64,000 bases of DNA from DASQDN01 sp963833675 (GTDB taxonomy: Bacteria > Acidobacteriota > Terriglobia > Bryobacterales > Bryobacteraceae): positions 62,001 to 126,000 of the forward strand of contig CAWHYW010000035.1 of the NCBI GenBank assembly GCA_963833675.1, given 5' to 3'. Position 1 is the first letter of the stretch. Each line of letters begins with the position of its first letter. A program made the position numbers and the translations under genes. A model generated the notes under the pieces. It was not told where the DNA came from. It saw only the letters and a program-made list of their open reading frames with translations, and did not search any database. Shown here piece after piece: positions 9,865-20,148 of the stretch.

Positions 9865-10871
9865 CTACCGCGTATAGTTGAGCTTGTAATACTCCTGGTA
9901 CTCGCCCGACTTGACTCGATTCACCCATTCACGATTCCGGGTGTACCAATCGACTGTCGCGGGAAGGCCTTCCTCGAAGGGGACCTCGGGCTTCCAACCA
10001 GTCTCGTGTTCCAGTTTTTCGCTCGTGAGCGCATAACGCCGGTCATGACCGGGGCGGTCGGTCACCGTAGTCATCAGGCTTTCCGGCTTTCCCGTAGCTT
10101 TAAGGATCATGTGGACGACTTCGCGATTTGGTAGTGACCGGCTGCCGCCGATGTTATAAATTTCGCCTTCGCGGCCTTTCTCTCAGTACAGAAAGAATCG
10201 CGCGGCAGTGGTCATCGACATAGAGCCAATCGCGCACCTGCATGCCATCGCCATAAATCGGCAGCGGCTTATCGTCGAGCGCATTCGAGATCATCAGCGG
10301 GATAAGCTTTTCCGGGAACTGATAGGGCCCGTAATTATTCGAGGCGCGTGTCACCAGAATCGGGCACTTGAATGTCGTGAAGTAGGACAACGCGAGCAGA
10401 TCCGAGCCCGCCTTAGACGCGGAATACGGGCTGCTTGGCTTAAGCGGATAATTTTCGTCTGCTTCGAGCGGCTCTTCGAGGCTGCCATATACTTCGTCGG
10501 TCGATACGTGAACTAGCGCGGAATCTTGCGCTTGCGCACAGCTTCCAGAAGAGTGAACGTTCCGCGTAGGTTCGTTTCAAACGAAGCGCTGGGGCTAGGA
10601 TGCTGCGGTCGACATGCGATTCGGCGGCAAAATGGACGATAGCGTCCGGCTGTTCCTCATCGATAAGGGTAGTCGATCAACTCCGAATCCGTGATGTCGC
10701 CGTCGAACAGATCTGTAGTTGGGTTTTTTCGCTACCGGTTCGAGGTTGTCGAGGTTGCCGCATAGGTCAGTTTGTCGAGATTTGTCACGCGGTTTGTTCC
10801 GCGGCGGAAACAAGCATTCGTACGAAAGCTGATCCGATGAATCCGGCTCCACCGGTAACAATGAGTTTCAT
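9865..10871 (-). CDS. rfbB: dTDP-glucose 4,6-dehydratase, heavily frameshifted
   Basis: NAD-dependent conversion of dTDP-glucose to dTDP-4-keto-6-deoxyglucose, for rhamnose or other deoxysugars of surface polysaccharide. The start at 10871 reads MKLIVTGGAGFIGSAFVR, with the GGAGFIG nucleotide-binding loop. Further blocks lie in changing frames: HFAAESHVDRS near 10630, the YSASKAG catalytic Tyr/Lys near 10420, then RASNNYGPYQFPEKLIPLMI and GDGMQVRDWLYVDDHCRAI in one frame. The last is DRPGHDRRYALTSEKLE, ending YYKLNYTR. At least four indels are needed. Joined length is about 335 residues, as expected. No other rml genes are adjacent, so partners must be encoded elsewhere. A related NAD-sugar epimerase/dehydratase is less likely given the RmlB-type GPYQFPEKLIPL and DRPGHD motifs. 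Confidence 0.87.
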
Positions 10872-10901
10872 GAATACCCATCATGATACAATGCCCGCGC
10901 C

Positions 10902-11250
10902 ATGAAACTACACCGCTGGAGCGAGATTCCGGTCGAGGCCTCTGAATCCCTTTTTTCCCGACAGGCGGTCATTGCGACCGAATTACTTTAGCTCGGCTGA
11001 GTTAAAGAAAGGCGCGCTGGTGCCTCGGCATCAACATGAGAATGAGCAGGTGACAAATCTGGAAAGCGGACGGTTGCGATTCATTTTCGACGATGGCGAA
11101 ATCATACTCGCGCAGGGTGATTCTCTGCAGATTCCGTCTCACGCAGCTCACAGCGTCGAAGCGCTCGAAGATAGCGTCGCGCTTGACCTGTTCGTTCCCG
11201 TTCGGGAAGATTGGGTTCGCGGCGATGACGCTTACTTGCGCCGATCGTAG
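10902..11250 (+). CDS. Small cupin-domain protein, one frameshift
   Basis: A single-domain cupin of about 115 residues. The N-terminal frame from ATG 10902 reads MKLHRWSEIPVEASESLFSR. One indel before about 10980 moves into the frame with ELKKGALVPRHQHENEQVTN, the first cupin metal motif (two His and Glu), followed by GEIILAQGDSLQIPSHAAHS, the second motif region. Proteins of this type bind a metal and often act on small sugars or as unspecific sensors; no substrate can be assigned. It is divergent from rfbB, with 30 bp between the start codons, and its 3' end overlaps the convergent FG-GAP gene by 19 bp. Confidence 0.75.
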
Positions 11251-12205
11251 CGCCACGATACGAGTTCGTGCGGACCTACCGAAATCATCCCGTCTTTCGT
11301 AGCCATTATCTGTAGATTCTCGATTCCTTTTGCGATCTCGGCTGCGTCACGATTTCGCAAGGCAAAAAGTCGCGGGCGCGCGCCATTGTTCTCGCCTAAG
11401 AACAACATTCCGTTCCAACCTGCGATGGCATGGACGCGATGGAATTTCCCCTTATGCGCGTCTCCGGCCAAAGTTGACGCGGGTCCTCCGGCTTCGTAAA
11501 CAACGTCACCCGAGCATCAGACATGTGTCCCTGCGCGACGACCAAGTCCTTTCCGGCAAATGCGTGCGTGAGCATTGCAGATTCCGGCAATTCGGAATAC
11601 GTATTGATCGCGAAGATATGCCAGGGAAGTTCGAACGATTGCGGGCTCTTGATCCAATAGTTGCCGCATACGATATCCACGTGTCCATCGCCATCGATAT
11701 CGCGCATGGAGAGTCCGGTTTGCTGAGACGGCGTATAGATCGAATAGATTTCGCGGTAGGGCCAACGTTTCCCGCGGCCTCGTTCGTAAAACCGAACCTG
11801 CATGTAGCGTTGGATGACCAGTACTCCTTTGCGCCCGAACAGCGTCGCTTCCATGCAATCGTGAGTGTCGAATTCATCGTCGATAAGGACGGGCTTCCAG
11901 TCCGGAGGTCTGCGCCACGTCAGCTTACCGAGTCCAGGCCCTTCCTTGCCGATAAACTCCTGCGCCCCGTCACCATCGATGTCTGTCAGACATCCCCCCT
12001 CACCGAACGGGCCACGAGCAGGGCGCTTGGCTTCAGTCCGGCGCCGTCCACCGCTGCAACTGATCTCCCCAGGTGAAGATCTGGCCATTATTTGCCAGGG
12101 CTGCTCCGCGGATGACACTCGCTGAACCGCGCGCTGGAGAACTGTTGCGGATTGAGCACAGAGGATGCTGCTGCACAGTACGGCAATGCCCGCCCCGAAT
12201 CGCAT
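11232..12205 (-). CDS. Secreted FG-GAP/VCBS-repeat protein, frameshifted
   Basis: An exported beta-propeller-like protein. A signal peptide is plausible at the N-terminus (MRFGAGIAVLCSSILCAQS). FG-GAP/VCBS units are visible as CLTDIDGDGAQEFIG and MRDIDGDGHVDIVCGNYW, whose Asp-rich loops normally bind calcium. After KPEDPRQLW the frame changes near 11470, continuing GKFHRVHAIAGWNGMLFLGE to the stop at 11232. The region after about residue 45 is Arg-rich and low in similarity, so a second indel near 12060 is possible. Joined length is about 323 residues. The role is unknown; related Acidobacteria and Planctomycetes proteins are annotated as VCBS-repeat-containing. The end overlaps the convergent cupin gene. 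Confidence 0.75.
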
Positions 12206-12227
12206 TCGGTGCTATTCTAAGCCCTTG

Positions 12228-13041
12228 ATGCGGGAGCTTCGCGAGTTGCTATTGGGTCGTCGGAGAGACCTTGATTTGGACTTGGCCGCTCTCCAGATCG
12301 CCACCATCGAACATCCTGAGATTTCTCCAGGCGGATTCCTTGAGGTTTTGAACTCCTACGCTGGTGAGTTGGGCAGCGGCTCAGTCCAGGAGCAGGTGGC
12401 GAGGAGTTCATTCACACCATGAACGACTATTTGTTCGAGGAACTCGGATTTCAGGGCAACCAGCAGGAGTATTACCATCCGGGAAACAGTTGCCTAAATG
12501 AGGTGCTCACCAAGCGCCTCGGCATCCCGATTTCGCTGTCGGTTGTGTACATCGAGATTGCGCGCCGCCTTGGGCGCACTGTTATGGTATCGGTTTGCCC
12601 GGACACTTCATCGTGCAATACGAAGATGACCTCATGACGGCATTTATCGATCCGTTCATGTCGGCCCATGCTGTTTGACACGGAATGTTTCGATCTGGCG
12701 CAGGAGATTACGGGTTTGGATGTGTCAACCGATCTTACAGTCTTGAAACCGGTTCCAAGCGGCAAATTCTGGTGCGGATGCTGAATAACTTGCGGTCGGT
12801 GTACTTTCAACGCCGCGAGCCGTCTAAGGCGATTCAGGTTCTCGGCTTGCTCATCGAAGCGGATCCCGGCTCGGCGGAGGAGTACAAGCAGCGGGGTATC
12901 TGTCTCGCGCAGGTGCACCGCTTCGAGGAAGCTCGGCGAGATCTTAAGGCGTATCTGCGCTTATCTCCGGAAGCTCCCGATCGAGAACCTGTTCGAAAGC
13001 AGATCGAGCGGATCAATCAATACCTGGCTGCCCTGCAGTAA
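12228..13041 (+). CDS. SirB1/transglutaminase-like protein with TPR tail, frameshifted
   Basis: A SirB1-family protein: an N-terminal transglutaminase-like domain followed by TPR-like helices. Recognisable blocks are FEELGFQGNQQEYYHPGNSC, then NEVLTKRLGIPISLSVVYIE (the family's hallmark) and GLPGHFIVQYEDD, with changes of frame near 12410, 12595 and 12670. The last part reads ILVRMLNNLRSVYFQRREPS, then AIQVLGLLIEADPGSAEEYKQRG, ending INQYLAALQ at 13041. Joined length is about 270 residues, as usual. The family is widespread and its biochemical function is not established. The ATG at 12228 is 22 bp from the divergent FG-GAP gene. At least three indels are needed. Confidence 0.82.
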
Positions 13042-13230
13042 GGCGTGAATCATTTTTAATCCCAAGTATCGGGAAATCTTCACTTTGCGAGTAACTCCCC
13101 TCTCCAGCCGGGCGTCGGACGTCATGTCGGTGTGCAATTCGAAATCCGCAGCCGCTCGGGCAGCGAACAATATGAGGCGAGGCGCCACGAATTGCTAGAC
13201 TAACAGGTATTACGGAGAGGAGTGAGGTAG

Positions 13231-13566
13231 ATGAAAAAGAGCTTAACGTTGGTTGTTGCCACTTTAGTCGGCGCGGCATTTCTGATGGCGCAAGAAGAAG
13301 CGAAACCCGCTACGGGCGATGCGGACAAGGGCAAAGAAACGTTCGAACAGTGCGGCGCCTGCCACAACACTGATACGGATGAGAAGAAGATGGGTCCCTC
13401 TTTAAAAGGTCTGTACAAGAGGGACAAATTGCACAACGGCAAGAAGGTGACTGATGCGAACGTCAAAGCTGTTATCGACAAAGGCGGCAACGGTATGCCT
13501 CCCTATGAAGAGCTGTTGAGCGCGGAAGAAAAAGCAAACGTAATCGCCTATCTCAAGACGCTTTAG
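13231..13566 (+). CDS. Small monohaem c-type cytochrome
   Basis: A periplasmic class I cytochrome c of 111 residues. The first 20 residues form a Sec signal peptide (MKKSLTLVVATLVGAAFLMA). The haem-binding motif is CGACH (Cys41, Cys44, His45) and Met89 in NGMPPYEE is the likely sixth ligand. It ends with the usual helix ANVIAYLKTL. A GAGAGGAG Shine-Dalgarno-like run lies about 10 bases before the start. It probably carries electrons between a dehydrogenase and a terminal oxidase, but no partner gene is adjacent. The frame is intact, in contrast to its neighbours. It is followed by three tandem hairpins. Confidence 0.93.
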   Translation: MKKSLTLVVATLVGAAFLMAQEEAKPATGDADKGKETFEQCGACHNTDTDEKKMGPSLKGLYKRDKLHNGKKVTDANVKAVIDKGGNGMPPYEELLSAEEKANVIAYLKTL

Positions 13567-13612
13567 TTGTCAAAAGTCGACGTCCAGTGCTCTAACGGAC
13601 TAGAGATATGTC

Positions 13613-13630
13613 ACCCCCGGTATTCGGGGG
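13613..13630 (+). terminator. GC-rich hairpin after cytochrome c gene
   Basis: CCCCCG (13614-13619) pairs with CGGGGG (13625-13630) around a 5-base loop, 47 bases after the cytochrome c stop. No T run follows, so intrinsic termination is uncertain. It may serve as a 3' stabiliser or part of the larger structured stretch. Confidence 0.35.
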
Positions 13631-14331
13631 ATCTGCCCCTGCGACACCAGAATTAATCGCGCTGAGGCCGGGATTAATTGCCAACGGTTGCGTGGGAGCG
13701 AGTGCTCCACCAATCCCGGACTCCGAGCAGCGCTTGGGTCGCATCCGTGTTGTTCTATCCTCTACCCGGGGCCTAAATAGCCACGGCCGCTGCCCAACGA
13801 ATGGCGCCGATCACATGGTTGTTGTTGACGTTGCGCCGACAGCTCCGACTGAAGATGTTCTTCAGGTCGAGCTGTTTATCCACCTCGTGGCAGGCCGAGC
13901 CCGGCAGCCGCAAGTAGTAGCCAGCCGTGTCAGGTGCGGCACCTACCTTCCATCCAATTGTGCCGGCTCCATCGACCAGCAGCATGGCGCCTGTCACCCT
14001 TTAGTTTCGATGAGGTGGAAAGGCCGGCCTACATCAATTCTAAAAATGTCGTGAAAAATGTCCTTGCAATAAAGTGAGAGTTCCCCTTATATTGGACGAA
14101 TAGGGTCGAGGCCCTTCCGTGTCATGAAACTCAACACGAACACTTCCAACACTGTCGGCTTTGTTGATGCCCGTGTCGCTGTTGAGTATCCGGACACGGT
14201 ACTCTCGTTCGGCATCATGCGACCTCGCATCAGCTGAGCGTGAGCTAAACACCATCCTCTAGCCGCGTTCCTTTTCAATAAGCACAGCTCCTGGATAGCT
14301 CTTGCTGTCCTTTGTCTTCTTTTGAGCGCTC

Positions 14332-14337
14332 AGGAGG
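14332..14337 (+). promoter_or_regulatory. Shine-Dalgarno AGGAGG fixing the MATE start
   Basis: A perfect AGGAGG lies 8 bases before ATG 14346. It favours this start over the upstream in-frame TTG at 14322. Confidence 0.75.
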
Positions 14338-14345
14338 CGCTTTTT

Positions 14346-15759
14346 ATGGCTGCCACTGCCATAACACAACCACGTACAACTCTTTGGCAATCCCTCAGGG
14401 AAGCCGTGCGCGGCACACGCCAGGACTTCACTGAGGGTTCCATCAGCCGGGCCATACTTCTGCTTGCCACGCCGATGGTGCTCGAGATGTTGATGGAATC
14501 GCTGTTCGCGATCGTCAACGTGTTCTGGGTAACTCGCCTTGGCGCCAATGCCGTCGCAACTGTCGGACTCACTGAGTCGATGCTGACCCTCGTGTTTTCG
14601 GTCGCGATCGGGATAAGCATGTCCACCACCGCCATGGTGGCACGTCGCATCGGTGAGAAGGATCCGGCCGGAGCTTCGATGGCAGGCGCGCAAGCGATAC
14701 TGCTCGGCTCGCTTGTTGCTCTGGTAATGGGCTTGCCGGCGTGGTTTCTTGCGCCTCGATTGCTCGGATGGATGGGCGCCGCGCCTGATCTCATTGCGAC
14801 CGGTAGACACTACACGGCGATTGTCCTGGGTAGCAACATCGTTGTGATGCTGCTGTTCCTGAATAACGCGATCTTCCGTGGCGCAGGCGACGCGTCGCTC
14901 GCCATGCGCGTGCTGTGGATGTCGAATCTGATCAACCTGGTGTTGGATCCCTGCTTTATTTTTGGTCTGGGGCCATTCCCGGAGCTAGGGATTACAGGCG
15001 CTGCCGTATCGACGTTGATCGGTCGCAGCGCGGGTGTCGCGTTTCAGTTTCGGATGCTTGCGAGCGGCCGCAGCCGGTATGCGCATTCGGCCGCGAGATT
15101 TGCGCATTGTTCCCGATGTGCTTATATCGCTTGTGCGGGTTTCTGTCACGGGCGTGTTGCAGTTTGCCATTGGCCATACAAGCTGGATCGCGCTTGTACG
15201 CATGGTGAGCACGTTCGGCAGTGTTGCCGTCGCCGGCTACACGATCGGCATTCGGATCTTCATCTTCGCAATTTTGCCGTCGTGGGGATTGAGCGGCGCT
15301 GCGGCGACGATGGTCGGACAGAACCTCGGCGCACGAAAGCCGGAGCGAGCAGTGAAGGCGGTGTATTTGACGGCGATTTACAACGCCATATTTCTGGGCG
15401 CTGTATCGATCGTGTTCGTGTTCCTGCCGCAAACGCTAGTGGCCTTGTTCACATCGGAAGCCCAGGTGTCGCATCATGCGGTCGATTGCCTGCGCATCAT
15501 CGGCTTCGGCAATCTCGCGTATGCGTTCGGAATGGTGGTGGTGCAAGCGTTCAACGGCGCCGGCGATACCGTCACTCCGACAATTATCAACGTCGTCGGG
15601 TTCTGGCTGTGCGAGATCCCTTTGGCTTGGGCATTGGCTTATCCCGCAGGTCTGGAGGTGCGCGGGGTATTTCTGGCGATACCGATCGCGCACGTTGTGA
15701 TCACGATCCTCGGAGTAACGATGTTCCTGCGAGGGAAGTGGAAAACACGAAGGATCTGA
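14346..15759 (+). CDS. MATE family multidrug/Na+ or H+ antiporter, one frameshift
   Basis: A multi-pass inner-membrane exporter of the MATE family, normally 12 helices, coupling cation influx to drug or metabolite efflux. The N-terminal half has TPMVLEMLMESLFAIVNVFW, typical of the first MATE helix, then VGLTESMLTLVFSVAIGISM and LFLNNAIFRGAGDASLAMR. One indel near 15065-15080 moves the frame. The second half continues IVPDVLISLVRVSVTGVLQF, then ILPSWGLSGAAATMVGQNLG and VVVQAFNGAGDTVTPT, ending RGKWKTRRI. The two halves repeat, as expected for MATE. Joined length is about 471 residues. A hairpin terminator follows. Substrate unknown. Confidence 0.92.
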
Positions 15760-15770
15760 ACTGATGTCAG

Positions 15771-15800
15771 CGGGAGTCTAGGCAGCCTCAAAGACTCCCG
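15771..15800 (+). terminator. Rho-independent-like terminator after MATE gene
   Basis: A 9-bp perfect stem (CGGGAGTCT at 15771-15779 with AGACTCCCG at 15792-15800) and 12-base loop, followed by TTCTCTTC. It lies 12 bases after the MATE stop and before tpiA, so it probably separates the two transcription units. Confidence 0.6.
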
Positions 15801-15850
15801 TTCTCTTCGCGATTGGCGCCTGCCCGGTAAAATGAAATTTAACCCTAATC

Positions 15851-16600
15851 ATGCGAACCCCTTTAATGGCCGGTAACTGGAAGATGTATAAGACTGTCTC
15901 GGAGACCTCGGCCTTCTTCGAAAAGTTTCGTCCCCTTGTCGAAAAGACGACAGATCGCGAGATCGTTGTCTGCCCCACGTTCATCAATTTGCAGGCGGCC
16001 ATTGAGGCGACGAAAGGTACGCAAGTGGAGATCGGCGCCCAGAATATTTACTGGGCTAAAGAAGGCGCCTTCACAGGAGAGATCTCCGGCCCCATGCTGA
16101 CCGCAATTGGCGTGAAGTGGGTCTTGCTCGGACACAGCGAGCGTCGTCAGTATTTCGGCGAAACGGATGAGACTTTGTTGAAGCGCACCAAGCTGCACTC
16201 GAAGTCGGGCTAAATCCGATTGTTTGCGTCGGCGAGAAGCTCGAGGAGCGTGAAAGCGGCCAGACAAATGAGGTCCTTCGGCGAGCAATTCGAAGTGGGC
16301 ATCTCCGCGCTCACACCGGAGCAGTTTTCAAAGATCGTGATCGCGTATGAGCCCGTGTGGGCCATCGGCACCGGCAAAACCGCCACACCTGAAATCGCAC
16401 AGGAAGCGCACGCATATATCCGCAGCCTCGCGAAAGCAAATACGGTGAGCAGGCAGCATCGAAACTCGCGTATCCTCTATGGCGGAAGCGTGAAGCCGGA
16501 CAACACGAAGACTCTGATGTCCCAGCCTGACCTGGATGGTGTGCTTGTCGGCGGCGCGAGTCTCGACCCGGCTTCATTCGCTGCGATCGTCAACTACTAA
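15851..16600 (+). CDS. tpiA: Triosephosphate isomerase, frameshifted
   Basis: Interconverts dihydroxyacetone phosphate and glyceraldehyde-3-phosphate in glycolysis and gluconeogenesis, as a cytosolic (beta/alpha)8 dimer. Residues 1-120 are continuous, with catalytic Lys11 in GNWKMYK and His95 in LLGHSERRQ. The frame changes near 16205 (continuing LNPIVCVGEKLEERESGQTN) and again near 16285. The rest contains the catalytic Glu loop VIAYEPVWAIGTGKTA and the phosphate-binding ILYGGSVKPDN, ending SFAAIVNY at 16600. Joined length is about 250 residues, exactly the family norm. All catalytic residues survive, so the breaks are probably sequence errors in an essential gene. Six bases separate it from the M50 protease gene. 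Confidence 0.95.
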
Positions 16601-16606
16601 GCGGAT

Positions 16607-17466
16607 ATGTCCGAGCTCGAAGTATTGGCAAGGCAGGCTCGAGAAGCCGAGTTGCGTCGCGATTTCAGTGAGGAGTTGCGGCTTTGGCGTCAGGCAATGG
16701 AACTGGCGCCGCAGGGCTCGGAGGAATACGACATCATCCGCGCTCGTGTGCAGGCGCTGAGCGCTCATGTCGATGCGGGCCACGCTGCTGCCAAGCCGCA
16801 CCCGAATTGGGCCAAGAGGTTTGGGCCGCTTGGACCGATTCTCCTGCTGCTGTGGAAGTTCAAGGCGTTCCTTTTGCTGGTGTTGTCCAAGGGCAAACTG
16901 CTGCTCTTCGGCCTCAGCAAGTTCAGCACCTTCGGCAGCATGCTTCTGAGTGTGCTCGCGTATACCGCCGCGTACGGCTGGCGGTTTGCCATTGGAATAG
17001 TCGTGTCGATTTACGTTCACGAGATGGGGCACGTGTGGGCGCTGCGTCAATTTGGATTTGCCGCTTCTCCACCGATGTTCATCCCATTTGTCGGCGCGTT
17101 CGTACGAATGAAGCAGCACCCCGCCAATCCTGTCGAAGATGCGCGCGTGGGCCTCGCCGGACCGATTTGGGGACGGCCTTCGCCATCGGAGCTTTCCTTT
17201 TCTACATGTTGACCGATGAGCCCGCGGTCGGCGCGATTGCGCATTTTGCGGCCTGGATCGACCTATTCAATCTGCTGCCGGTCTGGCAGTTGGATGGAGC
17301 GCGTGGATTCCGCGCGCTTTCAAAGCTGCAGCGAGCGATGGTCGTCGCTCTCATGGTCGCCATTGGGCTCTTTCTGGGGGAGACGTTTCTTTACATCCTT
17401 GCAGTCCTGGGCGCGATCAAGATTTTCACGGGAGATGCGCCTGGCACGGTGACGCAAAAGCGATGA
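16607..17466 (+). CDS. Site-2-protease family (M50) zinc metalloprotease, one frameshift
   Basis: An integral-membrane M50 protease. After about 75 soluble residues that look TPR-like (REAELRRDFSEELRLWRQAM), membrane helices follow, with the zinc motif HEMGH (His138, Glu139, His142) at the end of VSIYVHEMGHVWALRQFGF. One indel near 17165 shifts to a frame with AIGAFLFYMLTDEPAVGAIAH and the third-ligand region NLLPVWQLDGARGF, in place of the common NLLPxxPLDGG. It ends in two more helices and a short tail. Joined length is about 286 residues. Such proteins cut transmembrane substrates, often anti-sigma factors, but no substrate is encoded nearby. It lies 6 bases after tpiA. Confidence 0.88.
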
Positions 17467-17535
17467 TTCAATTCTGCGGCCTTCTGATTGTCTTAGGAAT
17501 TTTGATGGCTGTTCCCGTTCAGCGGCCATACGGGG

Positions 17536-18563
17536 TCAGGCAGATTTAACTTCCGTCCAGAGCCGGTCGCGTAAGCGTTGAATCTCCGGCGTGCTGCTCA
17601 GCGCCCACTCTCCGCGCTCCAGAACTTCGGCGGGTGGAAACAGTGTCGGGTTCTCGCGAATCTCTTCTGGCAGCAGCGACCGCGCCGTGCCGTTAGCGCA
17701 GGCTGTACGCGCGCCTTTCACCACTCCTGCCGCTACGTCGGGGCGCAACAGATAATTCAGGAACTCATGAGCGAGTTCCTGTCGTTTACTCTCCCTCAGG
17801 ATTACCGAAATATCGGCGATAGAGCGCAAAGCCTTCTTCCGGGTATACAAAAGTGAGGCTCTCCGATTCATCGATGGCCTGCTGCGCCGTAGTGGACCAC
17901 ATCTGCGCCGCGAGCACATCGCCGGCAACGAGCTGGTCGCGCACTTCGGCATTGATGTATGCGCGAAGCAGTTCTTTCTGCTCGATCGCTTCACGCTGCG
18001 CCGCACGGAGTTCATCGAGACTGCGGGTATTGATCGAGTAGCCGAGCTTTTTCAAGCATGCGCCGAAGACATCCATGGGGTCATCGAGCATCGTGATCCG
18101 CCCCTGCAGATTTTCGTCCCACAGATCGGCCCATGCCTCCAGATCTTCGTCGATCTTGTCGCTGTAGCAGATACCTGTTGCGTTCCACATGTAGGGAACT
18201 CCCCATACCAGGTCGCGGATCCCACGATGGCCATTGGAACATCGGATCCAGATGATGGAGATTCGGTAGGCGTGAGTGATCCAACCTGGCAAGCAGAGCG
18301 AACGATCGCATCGGTTCGATGAGATAGCTGGTCGGAAACACGACATCCCATCCCGAGTTGCCGCTCATCACGCGAGAAAGCATTTCCTCATTGCTTTCAT
18401 AAACCGAGTAGCGGACACGAACGCCGAACTCACGCTCGAAATTCTGGATCGTGTCCGGGCCGACGTAGCTCGACCAGTTGAATACGTTGAGTCGTGGGCG
18501 CTTGTCGCGCATACAACCGCTCGCGCCGGCAATGCCCATCAGAAACAGAGTTCGCCGCGTCAT
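17536..18563 (-). CDS. potD: Spermidine/putrescine ABC transporter substrate-binding protein, frameshifted
   Basis: The periplasmic polyamine receptor of a PotABCD importer. It starts at 18563 with a Tat-like or lipoprotein-like leader (MTRRTLFLMGIAGASGC); the Cys suggests lipid anchoring. The mature part opens with LNVFNWSSYVGPDTIQNFER, the family hallmark, and continues WDVVFPTSYLIEPM. Frames change near 18250 (WGVPYMWNATGICYSDKI; ITMLDDPMDVFGACLKKLGY) and near 17800 (SVILRESKRQELAHEFLNYL), ending LWTEVKSA. Joined length is about 340 residues. Its ATG overlaps the potC stop when that frame is corrected (ATGA), so it is the last gene of the operon. Specificity within the spermidine/putrescine group cannot be read from sequence. 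Confidence 0.9.
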
Positions 18564-19324
18564 GACTCGCGCAAACGTTCCGAGCCACGATCAAAACGCC
18601 AAGACCTACGACGATCATCGTCGAGATCGCATTCACGACGGGATTCGCTCCGCGCCGAGCCATGGCGTAGATGACCATCGGAAGAGTTTCTGAGTCGACT
18701 CCAGCCACCATACTGGTGATCACGTAATCATCGAATGAAATCGTGAACGCAAGCAGCGCTGCTGAGAGGATTGCCGGTCCTAAGTTGCGGCAATGTCACC
18801 AGGCGGAATGCGTCCCATTCCGTCGCGCCGAGGTCGAGCGCCGCTTCTTCGAGCCCCGGCTCAACCGCTCGCAATCTTGCCATCACCACAATGACGACAT
18901 ACGCGATTGAAAAAGTAACGTGCGCAAGGATCACCGTATGCATTCCAAGCTGTACGTGCAGATACCGGAACATCCATTGGAAGAACGCAAGCAGAGACAC
19001 ACCCATAACGATTTCGGGAGTGACCAACGTCGTATATAAACTACTGCGAACAAGTGGCGACTTCCGCTTCCATAGCGCGTATGCGCACAACGTGCCGAGT
19101 GTCGTGGAAATTAATGTTGACGCCAGCGCAATGAGCAAACTGTTCCAAGCTGCTTCTGCGAGCTGCGGATCCTGGATTGCAGCTCGATACCAATGCATCG
19201 AAAAGCCCTGCCAAATCGTAAAACGAGACGCGTTAAAACTGAACACGGCCAGGACAAGTAGCGGCAGGTGCAGAAACACAAAAGCCATCGCCGCGTACAA
19301 CGATAGTGCTCGACCATTTCTCAA
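18560..19324 (-). CDS. potC: Polyamine ABC transporter permease, frameshifted
   Basis: The second inner-membrane permease of the polyamine importer. The proposed start is TTG at 19324, overlapping the potB stop (TTGA). It opens LRNGRALSLYAAMAFVFLHL, then a helix-rich sequence with the EAA loop EEAALDLGATEWDAFRLVTLP that docks the ATPase. One indel near 18780 shifts to LSAALLAFTISFDDYVITSM, typical of PotC, then IYAMARRGANPVVNAIST. A second indel near 18590 gives ASERLRES and a TGA that overlaps the potD ATG. Joined length is about 255 residues, normal for PotC. Confidence 0.88.
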
Positions 19325-20148
19325 AGCAAATCCTCGCCTTGTCTCCGCATACCGATAATCAGCATCACAAGCACGATCGCCATCAGGATCAACGAAACTG
19401 CCGAACCAAAGGGCCAATCGCGAGCCGTCGTGAACTGATTCTGGATGAGGTTGCCGGCCATGACAGTCTTCCCCCGCCAAGAAGGTCTGGGGTTAGATAT
19501 GCGCCGAGACAAGGGATAAACACCAGCACTGCTCCGGCTCGAAAGGCGGGAGCGCACAAAGGAATCACGACCCGCGTCACGATTTCCAGCGGACGCGCCC
19601 CCAGATCGGCGGCCGCTTCCAGCAGACTTTTGTCCATCTTCTCCAAAGTCGCAAACAGCGGTAGGACCACGAATGGCAGATAGGTGTAGACGAGCCCTAG
19701 CAGCACTGCGCCGTTGTTGTAAAGAAGCGGCAGCGGTTCCCGAATCACGCCGCTGGCAAGGAGAGTGGAGTTGAAGAGACCCGTATCGCGCAGCAGGAAC
19801 ATCCAGGCGTAAGTGCGGACCAGAAAGCTGGTCCAGAACGGAACCATTACGAGCTGCAGGTATAGATTCTTCCTTTTTTCCGACTCGCGCGATGAACAGA
19901 GCGAGAGGGAATCCGAGCAGAAGGCAAAGCGCGGTAGCAACGATCGATAGCGTCAGCGTTCGAAGGAGGATGACTCCATACAGCAGGTCGGCGAGCCTGA
20001 CATAGTTTTCCGTGGTCCACTCATTCGTTACGCCGCCGTATGCTCCGCGGGTGAGCAGACTGTACACGACGATGATCGCCATCGGCGCGAAGAACAGCAA
20101 GGCCAGTACGAGCCAGGTCGGCGTCAGGAACCAGCGGCGAAGGTTCAT
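19321..20148 (-). CDS. potB: Polyamine ABC transporter permease, frameshifted
   Basis: The first permease of the importer. The start ATG at 20148 (MNLRRWFLTPTWLVLALLFF) overlaps the potA stop (ATGA). After LLLGFPLALFIARV the frame changes near 19880-19900 to LVMVPFWTSFLVRTYAWMFL, typical of PotB, and LYNNGAVLLGLVYTYLPFVV. The EAA loop is LLEAAADLGARPLEIVTRVV. A second indel near 19490 returns to the first frame, with VMAGNLIQNQFTTARDWPFG and a last helix ending RRQGEDLL. The two breaks compensate each other. Joined length is about 275 residues. The stop overlaps the TTG start of potC. Confidence 0.9.
   Translation of the reverse strand: MNLRRWFLTPTWLVLALLFFAPMAIIVVYSLLTRGAYGGVTNEWTTENYVRLADLLYGVILLRTLTLSIVATALCLLLGFPLALFIARVGKKEESIPAARNGSVLDQLSGPHLRLDVPAARYGSLQLHSPCQRRDSGTAAASLQQRRSAARARLHLSAIRGPTAVCDFGEDGQKSAGSGRRSGGASAGNRDAGRDSFVRSRLSSRSSAGVYPLSRRISNPRPSWRGKTVMAGNLIQNQFTTARDWPFGSAVSLILMAIVLVMLIIGMRRQGEDLL

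Larger units (their letters stand above)
13567..14345. other. 780-bp gene-poor stretch with tandem hairpins
   Basis: I find no convincing gene here. The left part holds three successive inverted repeats: 13614-13630, 13651-13679 (AATTAATC/GATTAATT, 13-base loop) and 13695-13708 (GGAGC/GCTCC, 4-base loop). On the minus strand, frames at 13773-13997 (74 codons) and 14040-14255 (71 codons) are open but match no family I know. They could be remnants of one broken exported protein, since the window has many frame breaks. The rightmost 80 bases are the leader of the MATE pump gene. Confidence 0.4.

Noticed and set aside
13608..14054. Possible 148-codon gene on the plus strand
   Set aside because: The translation is Pro/Arg/Gly-rich with no family resemblance, no Shine-Dalgarno, and it runs through the hairpin region; it looks like a chance open frame.
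13773..14278. Remnant of an insertion sequence or prophage
   Set aside because: No transposase or integrase motif and no terminal inverted repeats or target duplication can be seen.
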